DNA of 64,000 nt, taken from Rhizobium mesosinicum (GTDB taxonomy: Bacteria > Pseudomonadota > Alphaproteobacteria > Rhizobiales > Rhizobiaceae). Below, piece by piece: positions 45,083 through 54,213 of the stretch. The notes under the pieces were generated by a model, which was not told where the DNA came from, did not search any database, and saw only the letters and a program-made list of their open reading frames with translations. A program made the translations under genes and the position numbers. The stretch is from assembly GCF_019511345.1 (NCBI RefSeq), contig NZ_JAEUAK010000003.1, positions 1 to 64,000 of the forward strand, in the 5' to 3' direction. Numbering within the stretch: position 1 is the stretch's first letter; each line of letters opens with the position of its first letter.

Positions 45083-45136
45083 GGTTCGAAGCGGACAGCG
45101 GCTCCATCCTTCGCAGGTCCTAACGGAGGAGCGGCA

Positions 45137-45958
45137 ATGACGTTCGCCAACATCCTGAACATCGTTAAAGAGGATGTCACCGAGACAGAGCTGGACGTAG
45201 CTGTGATGCTTGCTCGCTCCGAAAAGGGTCATCTTTCCCTTTTGCTTGTCGAGGCCGCCGAGCCGCCGCCCGTGGGGGTGAACCTGGAGTTCGTTTCCGC
45301 ACCATGGCAGGCGGAAAACCAGGAGAATCGATCCCGCCTTTTAGACCGCGTCCAAGATCTCGAGGCCACACTTACCCGGAAGGGGATCTCCAATGACGTG
45401 GAATGCGCCTACACGGAGATCGTCCGTATCGATAATGTCGTTGGCGAGCAGGCACAGTTAAGCGATGTCGCGGTCATCGGAAACGACATTCTTGCTGATC
45501 CCGTGATCCGGGATGCCGTGCTCGATGGCTTATTGTTCCACGCTCATGTTCCTGTCATCGTCAATCCGACTGCTGCGGACAAATGGGAGGAGAATACTGT
45601 CCTGATTGCATGGACGGATGCGCCGGCAGCCTCCGCCGCGGTCAAGGCGAGCGTGCCGCTCTTGAAGCGGGCACGATCGGTAAGGGCGGTTATGGTCGAT
45701 TCCTCAGGCAGTGAGCGAGAAGTCACCGCCAAGCTGCAATCCTACCTGTCTCATCACGGAATAGATATCGTCGTGGATTTCGTGGGTCGCAATGGACTTA
45801 CCGTGGCCGAAGCGCTGGATGCCCACGCAGATCAGATGCAGTCCGACCTCCTCGTCATGGGCGCCTACGGCCATTCGCGCCTGCGCGAGCGCATCTTTGG
45901 CGGCGTGACCCGCTCTATGCTGGAGCGGCGGAAACGTCCGATCTTCATATCTGCATGA
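45137..45958 (+). CDS. Tandem-domain universal stress protein
   Basis: The 273-residue protein starts at ATG 45137 (CGGAGGA site). It has two Usp folds. The first is degenerate; the second ends with LLVMGAYGHSRLRERIFGGV and TRSMLERRKRPIFISA, the ATP-loop type. The same two-fold architecture and length recur in the gene at 59660. The box lies 55 bp upstream. It converges on the HhH gene at 45959 with no gap. Confidence 0.9.
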   Translation: MTFANILNIVKEDVTETELDVAVMLARSEKGHLSLLLVEAAEPPPVGVNLEFVSAPWQAENQENRSRLLDRVQDLEATLTRKGISNDVECAYTEIVRIDNVVGEQAQLSDVAVIGNDILADPVIRDAVLDGLLFHAHVPVIVNPTAADKWEENTVLIAWTDAPAASAAVKASVPLLKRARSVRAVMVDSSGSEREVTAKLQSYLSHHGIDIVVDFVGRNGLTVAEALDAHADQMQSDLLVMGAYGHSRLRERIFGGVTRSMLERRKRPIFISA

Positions 45959-46903
45959 TCAGGCTTTCATGTCACGACTGGGCGCTGTTCGTCTTCCCGG
46001 CCTCGAACGACCCGATGTCCCGCCAACGGGCCGTGGCTTGCTGTCGTGATCGCATCGTCCCTCCTGCTCACCGTCACGATGGTAATGGATGATCACCCAG
46101 TCTTTCGTTCTGCCCAATTCATGCGCCAGGCGGCTGTTGGAAAAGAGAGCCGTGAAATGATAACCATGCCTGCGGATGTGCAGAACGGGAAGCCATGCCA
46201 CTTTCATCGGATTGAAACGTCGCGGGGTGACTGTTGGGAGCTTTCCTGCTCCGGCCATGCTGCGATAGATGCGGTCGATCTCAAGAAGCAGCGACACGGC
46301 GGGAGGCGGGCGTTCGGCTATCGCGACGGCCGGCCGTCGCCCCAGCCGCTCCGCCAGAACCGCAGCGATCAGATCCTTTCGGCGTTTGCCAATGCCTGCA
46401 ACCGTAAGCCCGCCGATGTGCAGCGCGTGCTCCAGATCCTTGAGGGTTTCAATTCCGGCCTGGTCGACCAGGCGTCTGGCAAGCGCTGGTCCGATTCCTG
46501 GTATGGTGCGGAATATGGCTTCGGGTGCGGAGTCTCCGCGCAGCCTGTCGAGTTGACTCCAGCGCCCACTCGTCAATATTTCCGTCAACGCGCTCGCAAT
46601 CCCCGGTCCAACGGCTGGAAGCTCGATCAATCCTTCACGGCCCTTGCGCGAAAAGATCTCGTCGACGGGGCGTTCGAGCGCTCCGATCACGTCGGCAGCC
46701 CGATCGTAGGCACGAGAGCGAAAACCGCTTTCGCCTTGCTGGCGAAGAAGACCGGAATATTCGCGCAGCCTCCCGGCGACTTGTCGATTGACGTCCAACG
46801 ACAGGCTGGCCGAAGCCGACACGCTGCCTGTCGACGCCTTGAGGGCAGGGGCTCCCGAAACGTCCATGTCGGTATCTCCAACGTGTATCGTGGCCGGGGT
46901 CAC
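45959..46903 (-). CDS. Helix-hairpin-helix DNA-binding protein, PolX N-terminal-like, with shifted 3' end
   Basis: The 314-residue protein starts with a DNA-pol-beta-like 8-kDa segment (FRSRAYDRAADVIGALE). HhH motifs follow: LPAVGPGIASALTEIL, IPGIGPALARRLVDQAG and VAGIGKRRKDLIAAVL. No polymerase catalytic Asp triad is visible; instead there is a rhizobial-type domain (RRFNPMKVAWLPVLHIRRHG). The last 35 residues are off-pattern. Another frame there reads ASHGPLAGHRVVRGRE, the expected ending, so a one-base shift replaced the tail. It overlaps the PRPP synthetase stop region and is in its operon. Confidence 0.75.
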   Translation of the reverse strand: MTPATIHVGDTDMDVSGAPALKASTGSVSASASLSLDVNRQVAGRLREYSGLLRQQGESGFRSRAYDRAADVIGALERPVDEIFSRKGREGLIELPAVGPGIASALTEILTSGRWSQLDRLRGDSAPEAIFRTIPGIGPALARRLVDQAGIETLKDLEHALHIGGLTVAGIGKRRKDLIAAVLAERLGRRPAVAIAERPPPAVSLLLEIDRIYRSMAGAGKLPTVTPRRFNPMKVAWLPVLHIRRHGYHFTALFSNSRLAHELGRTKDWVIIHYHRDGEQEGRCDHDSKPRPVGGTSGRSRPGRRTAPSRDMKA

Positions 46904-48381
46904 TCGGCGCCAGCCTCATAAGCTCGGGCGGCTGCTTCGGCAAAAAAGTGGGCCACAGGGATGACCGCGATCCGCCGGTCCGACCGATAGGGCTCGGCGA
47001 GAGCGATGGTGTCGCTGACGACGATTCCGTCTATGAATGCGGCGCTAAGGTCGGCTGCGGCGGGTTTCGAAAAGACGGCGTGTGTGGCGCAGAGATGGAT
47101 TTCCCTAGCTCCGCGCTCGGCGCAGGCTTTTGCTGCACGAAGCATCGTCGTGCCCGAGCTGATCAGGTCATCCAGAATGATGACGAACCTGTCGTCGACA
47201 TCACCGGCAAAGAGGTCTCCGCTTACTATCCCTTGGCTGCGCTGCTTTTCCATGAATGCGAGGCCCACCGGGCGACGCAGCCTGGTTTCCAGTCTTTCCC
47301 GAAACATCTCGGCGCGTTTTGCTCCACCGAGATCGGGAGAAACGACTGTGACACCCTGGTTTAGGATGCGTTCAGCAAAGTGGCCGGCGAAGGCTTCGTA
47401 GGCCACAAGGTTAATTGCTCGACAGCGAAAGGCATTCTGGAAGGCCGCCAGATTATGCGTCTCCATTGTGATTAGGCAGTCGGTGCCCGCCGTCTCGAAG
47501 AACCGGGCCACATAGGCGGCGGTTAGGGGATCCTGCGCTTTCGTTTGCCGATCCTTGCGCATGTATGGGAGGTAAGGAGCAATGGCGGTCACGCGTGCCG
47601 CACCGTTGATCTTGAGCGTTGCGATGAAGAATAGCAGCTTTAGAAGCCTGTCGTGCACGCTCTCGCTTGCGTCGCGCTCCAGGCCCGACACCACGAAGAC
47701 ATCGCGGCCGCAAACATCCGCCAAGGGGCGGCATTTCTTCTCGCCGTCCTCAAAGGACCGCTCTTCAAGTGGAGAGATGGGAAGCTCGAGCTCTGCTGCC
47801 AGGCGCTCGCCGAAAACCCTGCTGCCCTCAAGAGCAAAGAGAAGGGGGTGGGGGCGGCGCCAGTGCGGCACGAAACGTCGTGCTTGCGTTTCGACCTCCC
47901 GCATGTTTGCCGCAGCCAGGAACGCGTCTATCGTCCTTCCATCGCTAGACAATGGGGCAACGTAAAGCTCCGCATCGACGAACGTGTTTGGCGCAGGTCG
48001 CGTCGTAAAACATCCGATGATAGGCTCTCCGGTCTGCTCGACGAAGCGAATCAGGCTTCGAAGACGCACGGCCCCTCGTTTGTCCGCTGCTTTCTCTAGA
48101 TCTCCTTCGCCCGGACATGAGCCGATAAGATCCTTTGCCGCTGCCAGTCCCGAGACCAACCGATAGCGATTGTCCGGTTCCGCGCGCAAGACGAGGCCAC
48201 CATCAGCGGCTTCGGACGACGGCGACAGGAAAGGCTCCGGATCTGGCGCTATTTTCTGACCTCGTCGGTCGAGCCAGGCCTGATGAAGCAGATTGACGTG
48301 TTCGTCGGTGGACGTAAGAGCACTGTCAAGACGGCGGAACAGACGCGTCAGACGCTTATCGACTTTCGCGAACATGGTCAT
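46900..48381 (-). CDS. PRPP synthetase with N-terminal sensor-like domain
   Basis: The 493-residue protein starts at ATG 48381 (GAGGAGGG site). The C-terminal about 300 residues are ribose-phosphate pyrophosphokinase: RSFEDGEKKCRPLADVCGRD, PYLPYMRKDRQTKAQDPLTA, SPDLGGAKRAEMF and the PRPP loop DDLISSGTT. The N-terminal about 190 residues are extra compared with normal Prs (about 310). They resemble a PAS_5-type sensor (RYRLVSG ... RLRSLIRFV ... PLSSDGRTIDAFL). The fusion suggests PRPP synthesis under ligand control. Boxes lie 52 and 80 bp upstream. Confidence 0.85.
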   Translation of the reverse strand: MTMFAKVDKRLTRLFRRLDSALTSTDEHVNLLHQAWLDRRGQKIAPDPEPFLSPSSEAADGGLVLRAEPDNRYRLVSGLAAAKDLIGSCPGEGDLEKAADKRGAVRLRSLIRFVEQTGEPIIGCFTTRPAPNTFVDAELYVAPLSSDGRTIDAFLAAANMREVETQARRFVPHWRRPHPLLFALEGSRVFGERLAAELELPISPLEERSFEDGEKKCRPLADVCGRDVFVVSGLERDASESVHDRLLKLLFFIATLKINGAARVTAIAPYLPYMRKDRQTKAQDPLTAAYVARFFETAGTDCLITMETHNLAAFQNAFRCRAINLVAYEAFAGHFAERILNQGVTVVSPDLGGAKRAEMFRERLETRLRRPVGLAFMEKQRSQGIVSGDLFAGDVDDRFVIILDDLISSGTTMLRAAKACAERGAREIHLCATHAVFSKPAAADLSAAFIDGIVVSDTIALAEPYRSDRRIAVIPVAHFFAEAAARAYEAGAE

Positions 48382-48432
48382 GGCACCCTCCTCTAAATAC
48401 CAGAGAGAATAAGCTGGCCCCGCGCCGCTGCC

Positions 48433-48446
48433 ATGATCGAAGTCAA
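48433..48446 (-). promoter_or_regulatory. Degenerate FNR/FixK-type box
   Basis: ATGATCGAAGTCAA matches TTGAT-N4-GTCAA with one mismatch at the first base. It is 52 bp before the PRPP synthetase start and 15 bp from the perfect box at 48461. Confidence 0.4.
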
Positions 48447-48460
48447 AACAGGAAGGCGGA

Positions 48461-48474
48461 TTGACCGACATCAA
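48461..48474. promoter_or_regulatory. FNR/FixK-type box
   Basis: TTGACCGACATCAA lies between divergent genes. It is 57 bp before the kinase-like gene at 48531 and 80 bp before the PRPP synthetase start. Confidence 0.8.
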
Positions 48475-48530
48475 CCGGAGAAGACGCTCTTTCGATTAAG
48501 ATTGTTCGATACTTGCTTGAGGAGTTTTCT

Positions 48531-49559
48531 TTGGCGACCCTGAACGAGATTGTCAGCTTTTTGAGCGAACCGTCCACCTACGGCAAGCCGGACTTTCCGG
48601 TCACCGTTCGCGAAACCCATATGTCCTTCGTCTTCTTGCATGATGACAGGGTTTACAAGCTGAAGAAGCCGGTAACGGGTCCTTTTATGAACTTTTCGAC
48701 GCTCGCCGCACGTGAGGCCAACTGTCGTGAGGAGGTGCGCCTCAACCGGCGCCTGGCGCCGGACACGTATCTCTCGGTGCTGCCCGTAACATTGCAGGCG
48801 GATGGATCGCTCTGTCTCGATGGAAGCGGCAAGGTGGTCGAGTGGCTGGTGGAAATGCGTCGCCTTCCAGACAAGCTGATGCTTGACCGGCTTCTTGAGA
48901 CCGGGGCCGTGACGCCGGGGCATATGAAAAGGCTCGTGGATCGGCTAGCCGACTTCTATCGAACGGGTGCTCGGCCACCGATCGATCCTCGCGACCATCT
49001 TCGCACGCTCGAGTGCCAGAAGGACATCACCAGGGAGACGTTGAGACATGAGGGTTTCGACGTCGATCATCGAGCAATTGCGCATGCGCTGAATGACCTC
49101 GATTGCGCCTTTTATGCTGTACAGAATGCGATCGTCCAACGGATCGAGAGTGGACATTATGTGGAGGGACATGGCGACCTGCGCCCCGAGCACATATGTT
49201 TCTGCGACCCGCTCGTGATTTTTGATTGCCTGGAGTTCAATCCTCGACTTCGCTTCATCGATCCCTTCGATGAGGTTGCTTTTCTTGCGATGGAATGCGC
49301 CTTTTCAGGCGCGGGAGATACAGGCGAGACTATACGAGGTCTTCTGCAACATGCGCTCGCCGATCAAATTCCCGACAGTCTGTGGTTCTTCTACGTGGCC
49401 TTTCGAGCAACGCTGCGGGCACGCATGAGCTATTCTCATCTGATTGACGGCAGCGCAAAGGAAACGAGCGTATGGGAGCAGAAGACGGACAGGTATGTTA
49501 GCTTGGCGCAGGCCGCTTTGTATTCAGGTTTCAGCGTGGGTTCGAAAATGGCGCGTTGA
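48531..49559 (+). CDS. Aminoglycoside-phosphotransferase-like kinase
   Basis: The 342-residue protein starts at TTG 48531, with GAGGAG 6 nt upstream; an earlier in-frame TTG at 48513 precedes that site. It has the APH catalytic loop HGDLRPEHICF, the metal-binding DCLEFNPRLRFID, and a KLKKPV lysine in the N-lobe (YKLKKPVTGPFMN). The substrate is unknown; such proteins in rhizobia are annotated as kinases of the AAA/APH class. It is alone on the plus strand, with a box at 57 bp. Confidence 0.8.
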   Translation: MATLNEIVSFLSEPSTYGKPDFPVTVRETHMSFVFLHDDRVYKLKKPVTGPFMNFSTLAAREANCREEVRLNRRLAPDTYLSVLPVTLQADGSLCLDGSGKVVEWLVEMRRLPDKLMLDRLLETGAVTPGHMKRLVDRLADFYRTGARPPIDPRDHLRTLECQKDITRETLRHEGFDVDHRAIAHALNDLDCAFYAVQNAIVQRIESGHYVEGHGDLRPEHICFCDPLVIFDCLEFNPRLRFIDPFDEVAFLAMECAFSGAGDTGETIRGLLQHALADQIPDSLWFFYVAFRATLRARMSYSHLIDGSAKETSVWEQKTDRYVSLAQAALYSGFSVGSKMAR

Positions 49560-49671
49560 ATTTGGAGCGCCGTCGTCTAGCGATCGTCGGGGCCGCGTGC
49601 CGGCCAGATCGTTTTTGACGCATAATGCTTGCCAGAAGGCTTCTCGAGCGGGCGAAGCGGCTCTCCGGAGT

Positions 49672-49944
49672 TTACTGCTGACTGTCTGGGGCGCGGGTGT
49701 TTATTTTGGCATCGAGAACTGCTTGCAAGAACGCCTCGCGCGCGGTGTCGCTGGAAATTTGATTTCGCACGGCAGCCGAACAGATTTCCCGCGCGAATGA
49801 GTGCTTTCGACGCGATCCGACCCAATCGTTTGCGAGAAACTCGAGTGCTTCGGCCGGATTGTGAATGATCTGCGGCCCTCGCGCCTCGACCTGCACATAT
49901 ACCGGCTCATGCCAGGGTTCGACGAGCTCGTTAGGGACTGACAT
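49672..49944 (-). CDS. DUF982 family protein
   Basis: The 90-residue protein has the DUF982 pattern: EPVYVQVEARGPQIIHNPAE, ALEFLANDWVG, then AAVRNQISSDTAREAFLQAV. A GAGGAGGAG site precedes the ATG. DUF982 is a rhizobium-rich family of unknown function, often on symbiotic plasmids and near stress genes. It lies 96 bp after the DUF2267 gene. Confidence 0.85.
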   Translation of the reverse strand: MSVPNELVEPWHEPVYVQVEARGPQIIHNPAEALEFLANDWVGSRRKHSFAREICSAAVRNQISSDTAREAFLQAVLDAKINTRAPDSQQ

Positions 49945-50039
49945 CTTCTTCTCCTCCTCTGTGTGCTCAACATCCTTAAAACTGATAATCCCTCTTCAAG
50001 CCTGTGTGACCGCGGCTTGTCGTTTCTCGTGATGGGCAA

Positions 50040-50480
50040 TTATCGCTCTATAACGGACAGCCAAAGAGGTCGCAGGACCTCGGGTAATTCGTCGATCAAC
50101 TTTTCCGACAGACCCGGGTCGATCTCCTGCCACAGGAGATCGAATACAGCCCCGCTGGTCGCTTTGGGGTCGCGTGGAAACTGTGGCGGAAGGTGGTTTG
50201 CTACCTGCTGTGTGAAGTCGTCGATACTTCGCATGCGCTTCTTCTCAGCGCCGATGTGCCAATTTTCGAAATAGATCCCGCGCACCAGCATCGGCAGTTG
50301 TGCCGACAGATGAACCGCCTGCTCTACCGTCAGTTGGTCGCGCAACGCGTGGAGGACGGCTCTCAAAGCGTTGTATGCTTCGTGCCGGTCGCTGAAACGG
50401 TGTTGATCCACAAGCTTTTTCAGCCATAGATTAGTGAGCTGGACCGTATGGTCCAATGCTGCGACTTGCGTGTCACTCAT
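50040..50480 (-). CDS. DUF2267 family protein
   Basis: The 146-residue protein starts at ATG 50480 with AAGGAG upstream. It has the DUF2267 repeat core: RHEAYNALRAVLHALRDQLT, EQAVHLSAQLPMLVRGIYFE, then VFDLLWQEIDPGLSEKLIDE. The function is unknown; the family is frequent beside BON, CBS and Usp genes. It lies 103 bp after the CBS-BON gene and may be in its operon. Confidence 0.9.
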   Translation of the reverse strand: MSDTQVAALDHTVQLTNLWLKKLVDQHRFSDRHEAYNALRAVLHALRDQLTVEQAVHLSAQLPMLVRGIYFENWHIGAEKKRMRSIDDFTQQVANHLPPQFPRDPKATSGAVFDLLWQEIDPGLSEKLIDELPEVLRPLWLSVIER

Positions 50481-50582
50481 TTCCATCTCCTTCGATAACC
50501 AAATTTGCGGAAACCTGCGATCCCTTCCGGACTGGGCTCTCCAGCTCGCCACCCGAAAGACCGATTGCCAGAGCTTCTCGGT

Positions 50583-51290
50583 TCAAGGGTAGAAGCCAGG
50601 CGGCGGGACAGGCATGTCAGGCAGCACAACCACCTGCACATTGTCGATGACTTGGATCACGCCCAGTGTATTTTCTGCCGCCACGCGCGCCGCAGTTTTC
50701 TCCCTTAAGTCGAGGACCTTCCCCTCGAGTGTGACAATGGCTTCCTTCACGTGCACCGTAATGTTGTCGCCCCACCGCTGATGATCGAGCTCGCCCTCCA
50801 GGGCGCGGCGGATATCCGCATCGATCCTCTCGACCGAACTTGCAGCCATCTCCTTGATCATCGAGCGCATGATGTCGGATCGCGTCAGGACGCCGACGAC
50901 CTTGTCGTCCGCAACGACGGGCAGGCGCTTGATGTTGCGCTCGGCCATGAGAAGAGCTGCGGCGCCGACCGCCTCCTCGGCCCCGATGGTGACGGCCGGA
51001 GAGGACATGACCTCTCCGACCTTTCGCCCGAACGCCTTGGAATAGTCTTCCGCCAGGGCGCCGCGTGTGGAAAACAACCGCCGCCAGAAGCTTTTTGCCG
51101 GATCCGTGTGCAGTTCACCACGCAGCAAGAAGTCGCTTTCGCTGATGACGCCGACCAGCTGTCCGGCCTCATCCGTCACGGGCAGACCGCTGATGCCATG
51201 GTCAAGCATCAAGTTTGCCGCCTCCCAGATCCGCGCCTCCGCGCCGATCGTCAGGGGATTTGGCGTCATGATGGTCTGCACTGTCGACAT
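50583..51290 (-). CDS. CBS-CBS-BON domain protein
   Basis: The 235-residue protein has two CBS domains (LMLDHGISGLPVTDEAGQLV; LMAERNIKRLPVVADDKVVG) and a BON domain at about 160-230 (DNITVHVKEAIVTLEGKVLD). CBS pairs sense nucleotides and BON may attach to membrane or lipid. The box lies 49 bp upstream. The gene order from here leftward is CBS-BON, DUF2267, DUF982. Confidence 0.9.
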   Translation of the reverse strand: MSTVQTIMTPNPLTIGAEARIWEAANLMLDHGISGLPVTDEAGQLVGVISESDFLLRGELHTDPAKSFWRRLFSTRGALAEDYSKAFGRKVGEVMSSPAVTIGAEEAVGAAALLMAERNIKRLPVVADDKVVGVLTRSDIMRSMIKEMAASSVERIDADIRRALEGELDHQRWGDNITVHVKEAIVTLEGKVLDLREKTAARVAAENTLGVIQVIDNVQVVVLPDMPVPPPGFYP

Positions 51291-51338
51291 TTTTGCCTCC
51301 TGTACAAAGACAGACTAAAATGATGAGCGACAAGTTCA

Positions 51339-51352
51339 TTGACCTTGATCAA
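51339..51352 (-). promoter_or_regulatory. FNR/FixK-type box
   Basis: TTGACCTTGATCAA lies 49 bp before the CBS-BON gene (minus strand). Confidence 0.8.
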
Positions 51353-51550
51353 CGAGCGCCAAACACGTCTGGCGCTCGCTTGCTGAGATCCGCAAGCCAA
51401 ACGGCCCTGCAAGGCAAGCTCCGGTTAGGGATTCCAGTCCGGAGCGATCGAAGTCAGCCTCTGTCTTGCCTTCCAAACAAAGAAGGGTCTCCATTCGCAG
51501 GTTTGCGATAAAGGTGAAAGAAGCGGGTCTGCGCCATCGCTGATCCTGCT

Positions 51551-52483
51551 TCAAGGACTGTCTGATCTGGCGGCGGCTAGAAGTTTAGCCAAGGCCGCTG
51601 AAGCGGTGCGCACTTTGAGCGGATCGGCTCGGCTGGTCACGATGATGGGAACACGAGCACCAAGCACCAGGCCGGCGGCATCGGCCCCGGCGAAATAGAT
51701 GAGCTGCTTGGCCAGCATATTGCCGGCCTCCAGATCCGGTACGAGGAGGATGTCTGCCTGACCGGCCACCGGAGAAACGATAGATTTTGCCCGGGCGGCT
51801 TCGGCGCTGATCGCATTGTCGAAAGCGAGGGGGCCATCGACGACCGCACCATTGATCTGGCCGCGTGCCGCCATCACAGTCAGTGCAGCGGCGTCAAGCG
51901 TCGCCTGCATCTTGCTATTGACCGTTTCGACCGCAGCAAGCACGGCAACACGGGGTTTTCCGATGCCGAGCGAGCGCAGGAGATCGACGGCATTTTGACA
52001 GATGTCGCGCTTCTGGTCGAGATCCGGCTGAATGTTGATCGCCGCGTCGGTCACGACGAGGAGTCTGTCATAAAGCGGAATATCCATCACATAGACGTGG
52101 CTCATCCGCCGTTCCGTTCTCAGTCGCGCCAATGCCATGACTGCCGACAGAAGCTCATCCGTATGCAGACTGCCCTTCATCAAGGCTGCGACCTCACCCT
52201 CGCAAGCCAGCGCTGCACCTCGTTCGGCGGCGGCATGGCTGTGTTCGACCGGGACGATTTCTATGTCGTCGAGCAGTAGGCCTGCTGCATCCGCGATTGC
52301 CCGGATCTTGCGTTCAGGGCCGACCAGAACCGGCGCTAGAAGCCCCTGCGCCTTTAGCTCCACTGCAGATCGCAACGTGTCGGCAGAACATGGGTGGACC
52401 ACGGCCGTACGCATCGGCGCAACGGCGCTCGCCAGGTGGATGTAGCCTTCGTAGCGGCCGTTATGTCTTAGCGTCGTTTCCAC
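51551..52483 (-). CDS. Phosphate acetyl/butyryl-transferase family enzyme
   Basis: The 310-residue protein starts at GTG 52483 with AGGAGG 5 nt upstream; the longer open frame has no start signal. It matches the Pta/Ptb fold: TAVVHPCSADTLRSAVELKA, LVGPERKIRAIADA, ARGQINGAVVDGPLAFDNAI, and LVPDLEAGNMLAKQLIYFAG. Its length and lack of the CobB-like N-terminus fit the short Pta/Ptb class. It would make acyl phosphate for ATP generation or CoA recycling. A hybrid box lies 57 bp upstream. Confidence 0.9.
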   Translation of the reverse strand: METTLRHNGRYEGYIHLASAVAPMRTAVVHPCSADTLRSAVELKAQGLLAPVLVGPERKIRAIADAAGLLLDDIEIVPVEHSHAAAERGAALACEGEVAALMKGSLHTDELLSAVMALARLRTERRMSHVYVMDIPLYDRLLVVTDAAINIQPDLDQKRDICQNAVDLLRSLGIGKPRVAVLAAVETVNSKMQATLDAAALTVMAARGQINGAVVDGPLAFDNAISAEAARAKSIVSPVAGQADILLVPDLEAGNMLAKQLIYFAGADAAGLVLGARVPIIVTSRADPLKVRTASAALAKLLAAARSDSP

Positions 52484-52539
52484 GATGACCTCCTGGATAC
52501 CGATCCGGCCTTTTCTAAACCGCTGGCGGTCACTGTGCC

Positions 52540-52553
52540 TTGATGCAGCGCAA
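52540..52553 (-). promoter_or_regulatory. Hybrid FNR-like box
   Basis: On the minus strand it reads TTGCGCTGCATCAA, TTGCG-N4-ATCAA, 57 bp before the phosphotransacetylase-type start. Confidence 0.6.
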
Positions 52554-52712
52554 TCTGGGCTGCTTTGCACTCCAGGAGAGGTGAGTATATTGCGCGCAGA
52601 TCGAATGCGCGTCAGTTCAACAGGCACCCGATTGGACGCCGCCCACGTGCCTTGTTGAGGGGGCCGTCCTTTCGGCGATGCTCCACTTTCTTGCGACGAA
52701 GGATAATCGAGA

Positions 52713-52726
52713 TTGCGCTTGGTCAA
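52713..52726 (+). promoter_or_regulatory. Hybrid FNR-like box
   Basis: TTGCGCTTGGTCAA lies 68 bp before the protease start at 52794 (plus strand). Confidence 0.6.
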
Positions 52727-52793
52727 TGTCGCGATGTCGGATCGCCTCTTATTCTCGGCGAAGCTGCAAGGAAAGTTGCTGGGAGGACCAGTC

Positions 52794-54170
52794 ATGCCGG
52801 CGCATGCAAGTCATTGTCCGAATAATAGTCGCTATGCGCCTAAGTTTTATGGAAAAGTCCTTCTCAGACTTCTACAGGTCGCCGTATTTCTCGCCTGGGG
52901 ATGCGGCACTACAGCATTCGCCCAGGGCCAGCCTTCCTTGGCGCCGATGCTCGAGCGCGTGCTTGCAAGCGTGGTATCCATCAATGTCCAAGCGTCCGCC
53001 GGTGCCGACAGCGCGTTAGAGGAGGACGGGACGTCCGATCCAACGCAGACGACCGGCTCGGGCGTCATTATCGACGCCGGGCAAGGCTTTGTTCTGACGA
53101 ACTATCATGTCGTTGCAAATGCCACGAAGATTACCATCCGGCTTTTTACCGCCGACACCTATGATGGCGAAGTTGTCGGCAGCGATCCTCAAACGGATCT
53201 CGCCGTCGTAAGGATCAGGGCCTCGGGTTTGACGGCAATGACACTCGGCGATTCCGGCACGCTGCATGTCGGTGACTATGTCGTGGCGATCGGTAACCCA
53301 TTTGGCCTGGGAGAGACCGCCACCCTTGGCATCGTCGGCGCTCTCGGGCGCGGGGGATTCGGTCTTGAAGGCTATGAGGATTTCATTCAAACCGACGCCT
53401 CGATGAACCCGGGAAACTCGGGTGGGGCTTTGGTCAACCTCGACGGCGAACTGGTTGGTATCAACACGGCGATCATGGGGCCATCCGATACGAATGTCGG
53501 CGTCGGCTTCTCCATCCCGGTCAACATTGCCCGCGGTGTCGTCAAACAACTGGTTACCTATGGGGAAGTTCGCCGTGGGCAGCTCGGCGTTGCCGTTCAG
53601 GACAATGATCGTGACTTCGAACAGGCGCTTGCCATCAGGACGTCAACCGGGGCTCTCGTCGGCGAGGTTGTCCCGGGTTCGCCCGCGAGCCGGGCAGGTG
53701 TCCGGGTCGCCGACGTCATCGTCGGGATCGACGGTGCTCCCGTTCATACAGCGCGCGAGTTGCGGACGAAGGTCGCCTCCTATCCACCCGGCGCCACGGT
53801 GACCGTTTCCGTCTTTCGGCCAGAGGGGAAATTCGATCTGCGCGCCACGCTTGCCGCCGAAAGCGAACCCCCTCCAGCTCCGCTTCCCTTGACCATGGAA
53901 GGCGACGGCCTTCTTTCCCTCGTCACTCTGCAGGTTCTCGATCAAGCTTCGGATGCTTATGGCAAGGTTGAAGGGGCGTTGGTGAAATCAATGAGCGATC
54001 GCAGCCGGGCCTCAATTGCCGGCCTCGAAGCCGGAGACGTCATCGTCAGCGTCGACCGCAAGCCGGCAAAATCACCGCAAGCCGTCGTGGAACTCACCCG
54101 GCGCGCGAAGGATCTTCTACTGCTTGGTATTTACAGGGACGGGCACACGCGCTTCATCGTGATCAGATAA
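52794..54170 (+). CDS. DegP/HtrA-type periplasmic serine protease
   Basis: The 458-residue protein starts at ATG 52794 with GGGAGG upstream. A signal peptide (RLLQVAVFLAWGCGTTAFA) is followed by the trypsin-like domain with His in NYHVV, Asp in QTDLAVVRI and Ser in GNSGGALV. Two PDZ domains follow (GALVGEVVPGSPASRAGVRV; SIAGLEAGDVIVSVDRKPAK). It degrades or refolds damaged periplasmic proteins. A hybrid box lies 68 bp upstream. Confidence 0.95.
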   Translation: MPAHASHCPNNSRYAPKFYGKVLLRLLQVAVFLAWGCGTTAFAQGQPSLAPMLERVLASVVSINVQASAGADSALEEDGTSDPTQTTGSGVIIDAGQGFVLTNYHVVANATKITIRLFTADTYDGEVVGSDPQTDLAVVRIRASGLTAMTLGDSGTLHVGDYVVAIGNPFGLGETATLGIVGALGRGGFGLEGYEDFIQTDASMNPGNSGGALVNLDGELVGINTAIMGPSDTNVGVGFSIPVNIARGVVKQLVTYGEVRRGQLGVAVQDNDRDFEQALAIRTSTGALVGEVVPGSPASRAGVRVADVIVGIDGAPVHTARELRTKVASYPPGATVTVSVFRPEGKFDLRATLAAESEPPPAPLPLTMEGDGLLSLVTLQVLDQASDAYGKVEGALVKSMSDRSRASIAGLEAGDVIVSVDRKPAKSPQAVVELTRRAKDLLLLGIYRDGHTRFIVIR

Positions 54171-54213
54171 ACCGCCCAAATCATCCCGGGATTTGTCAGG
54201 TCGAGACTAAAGG

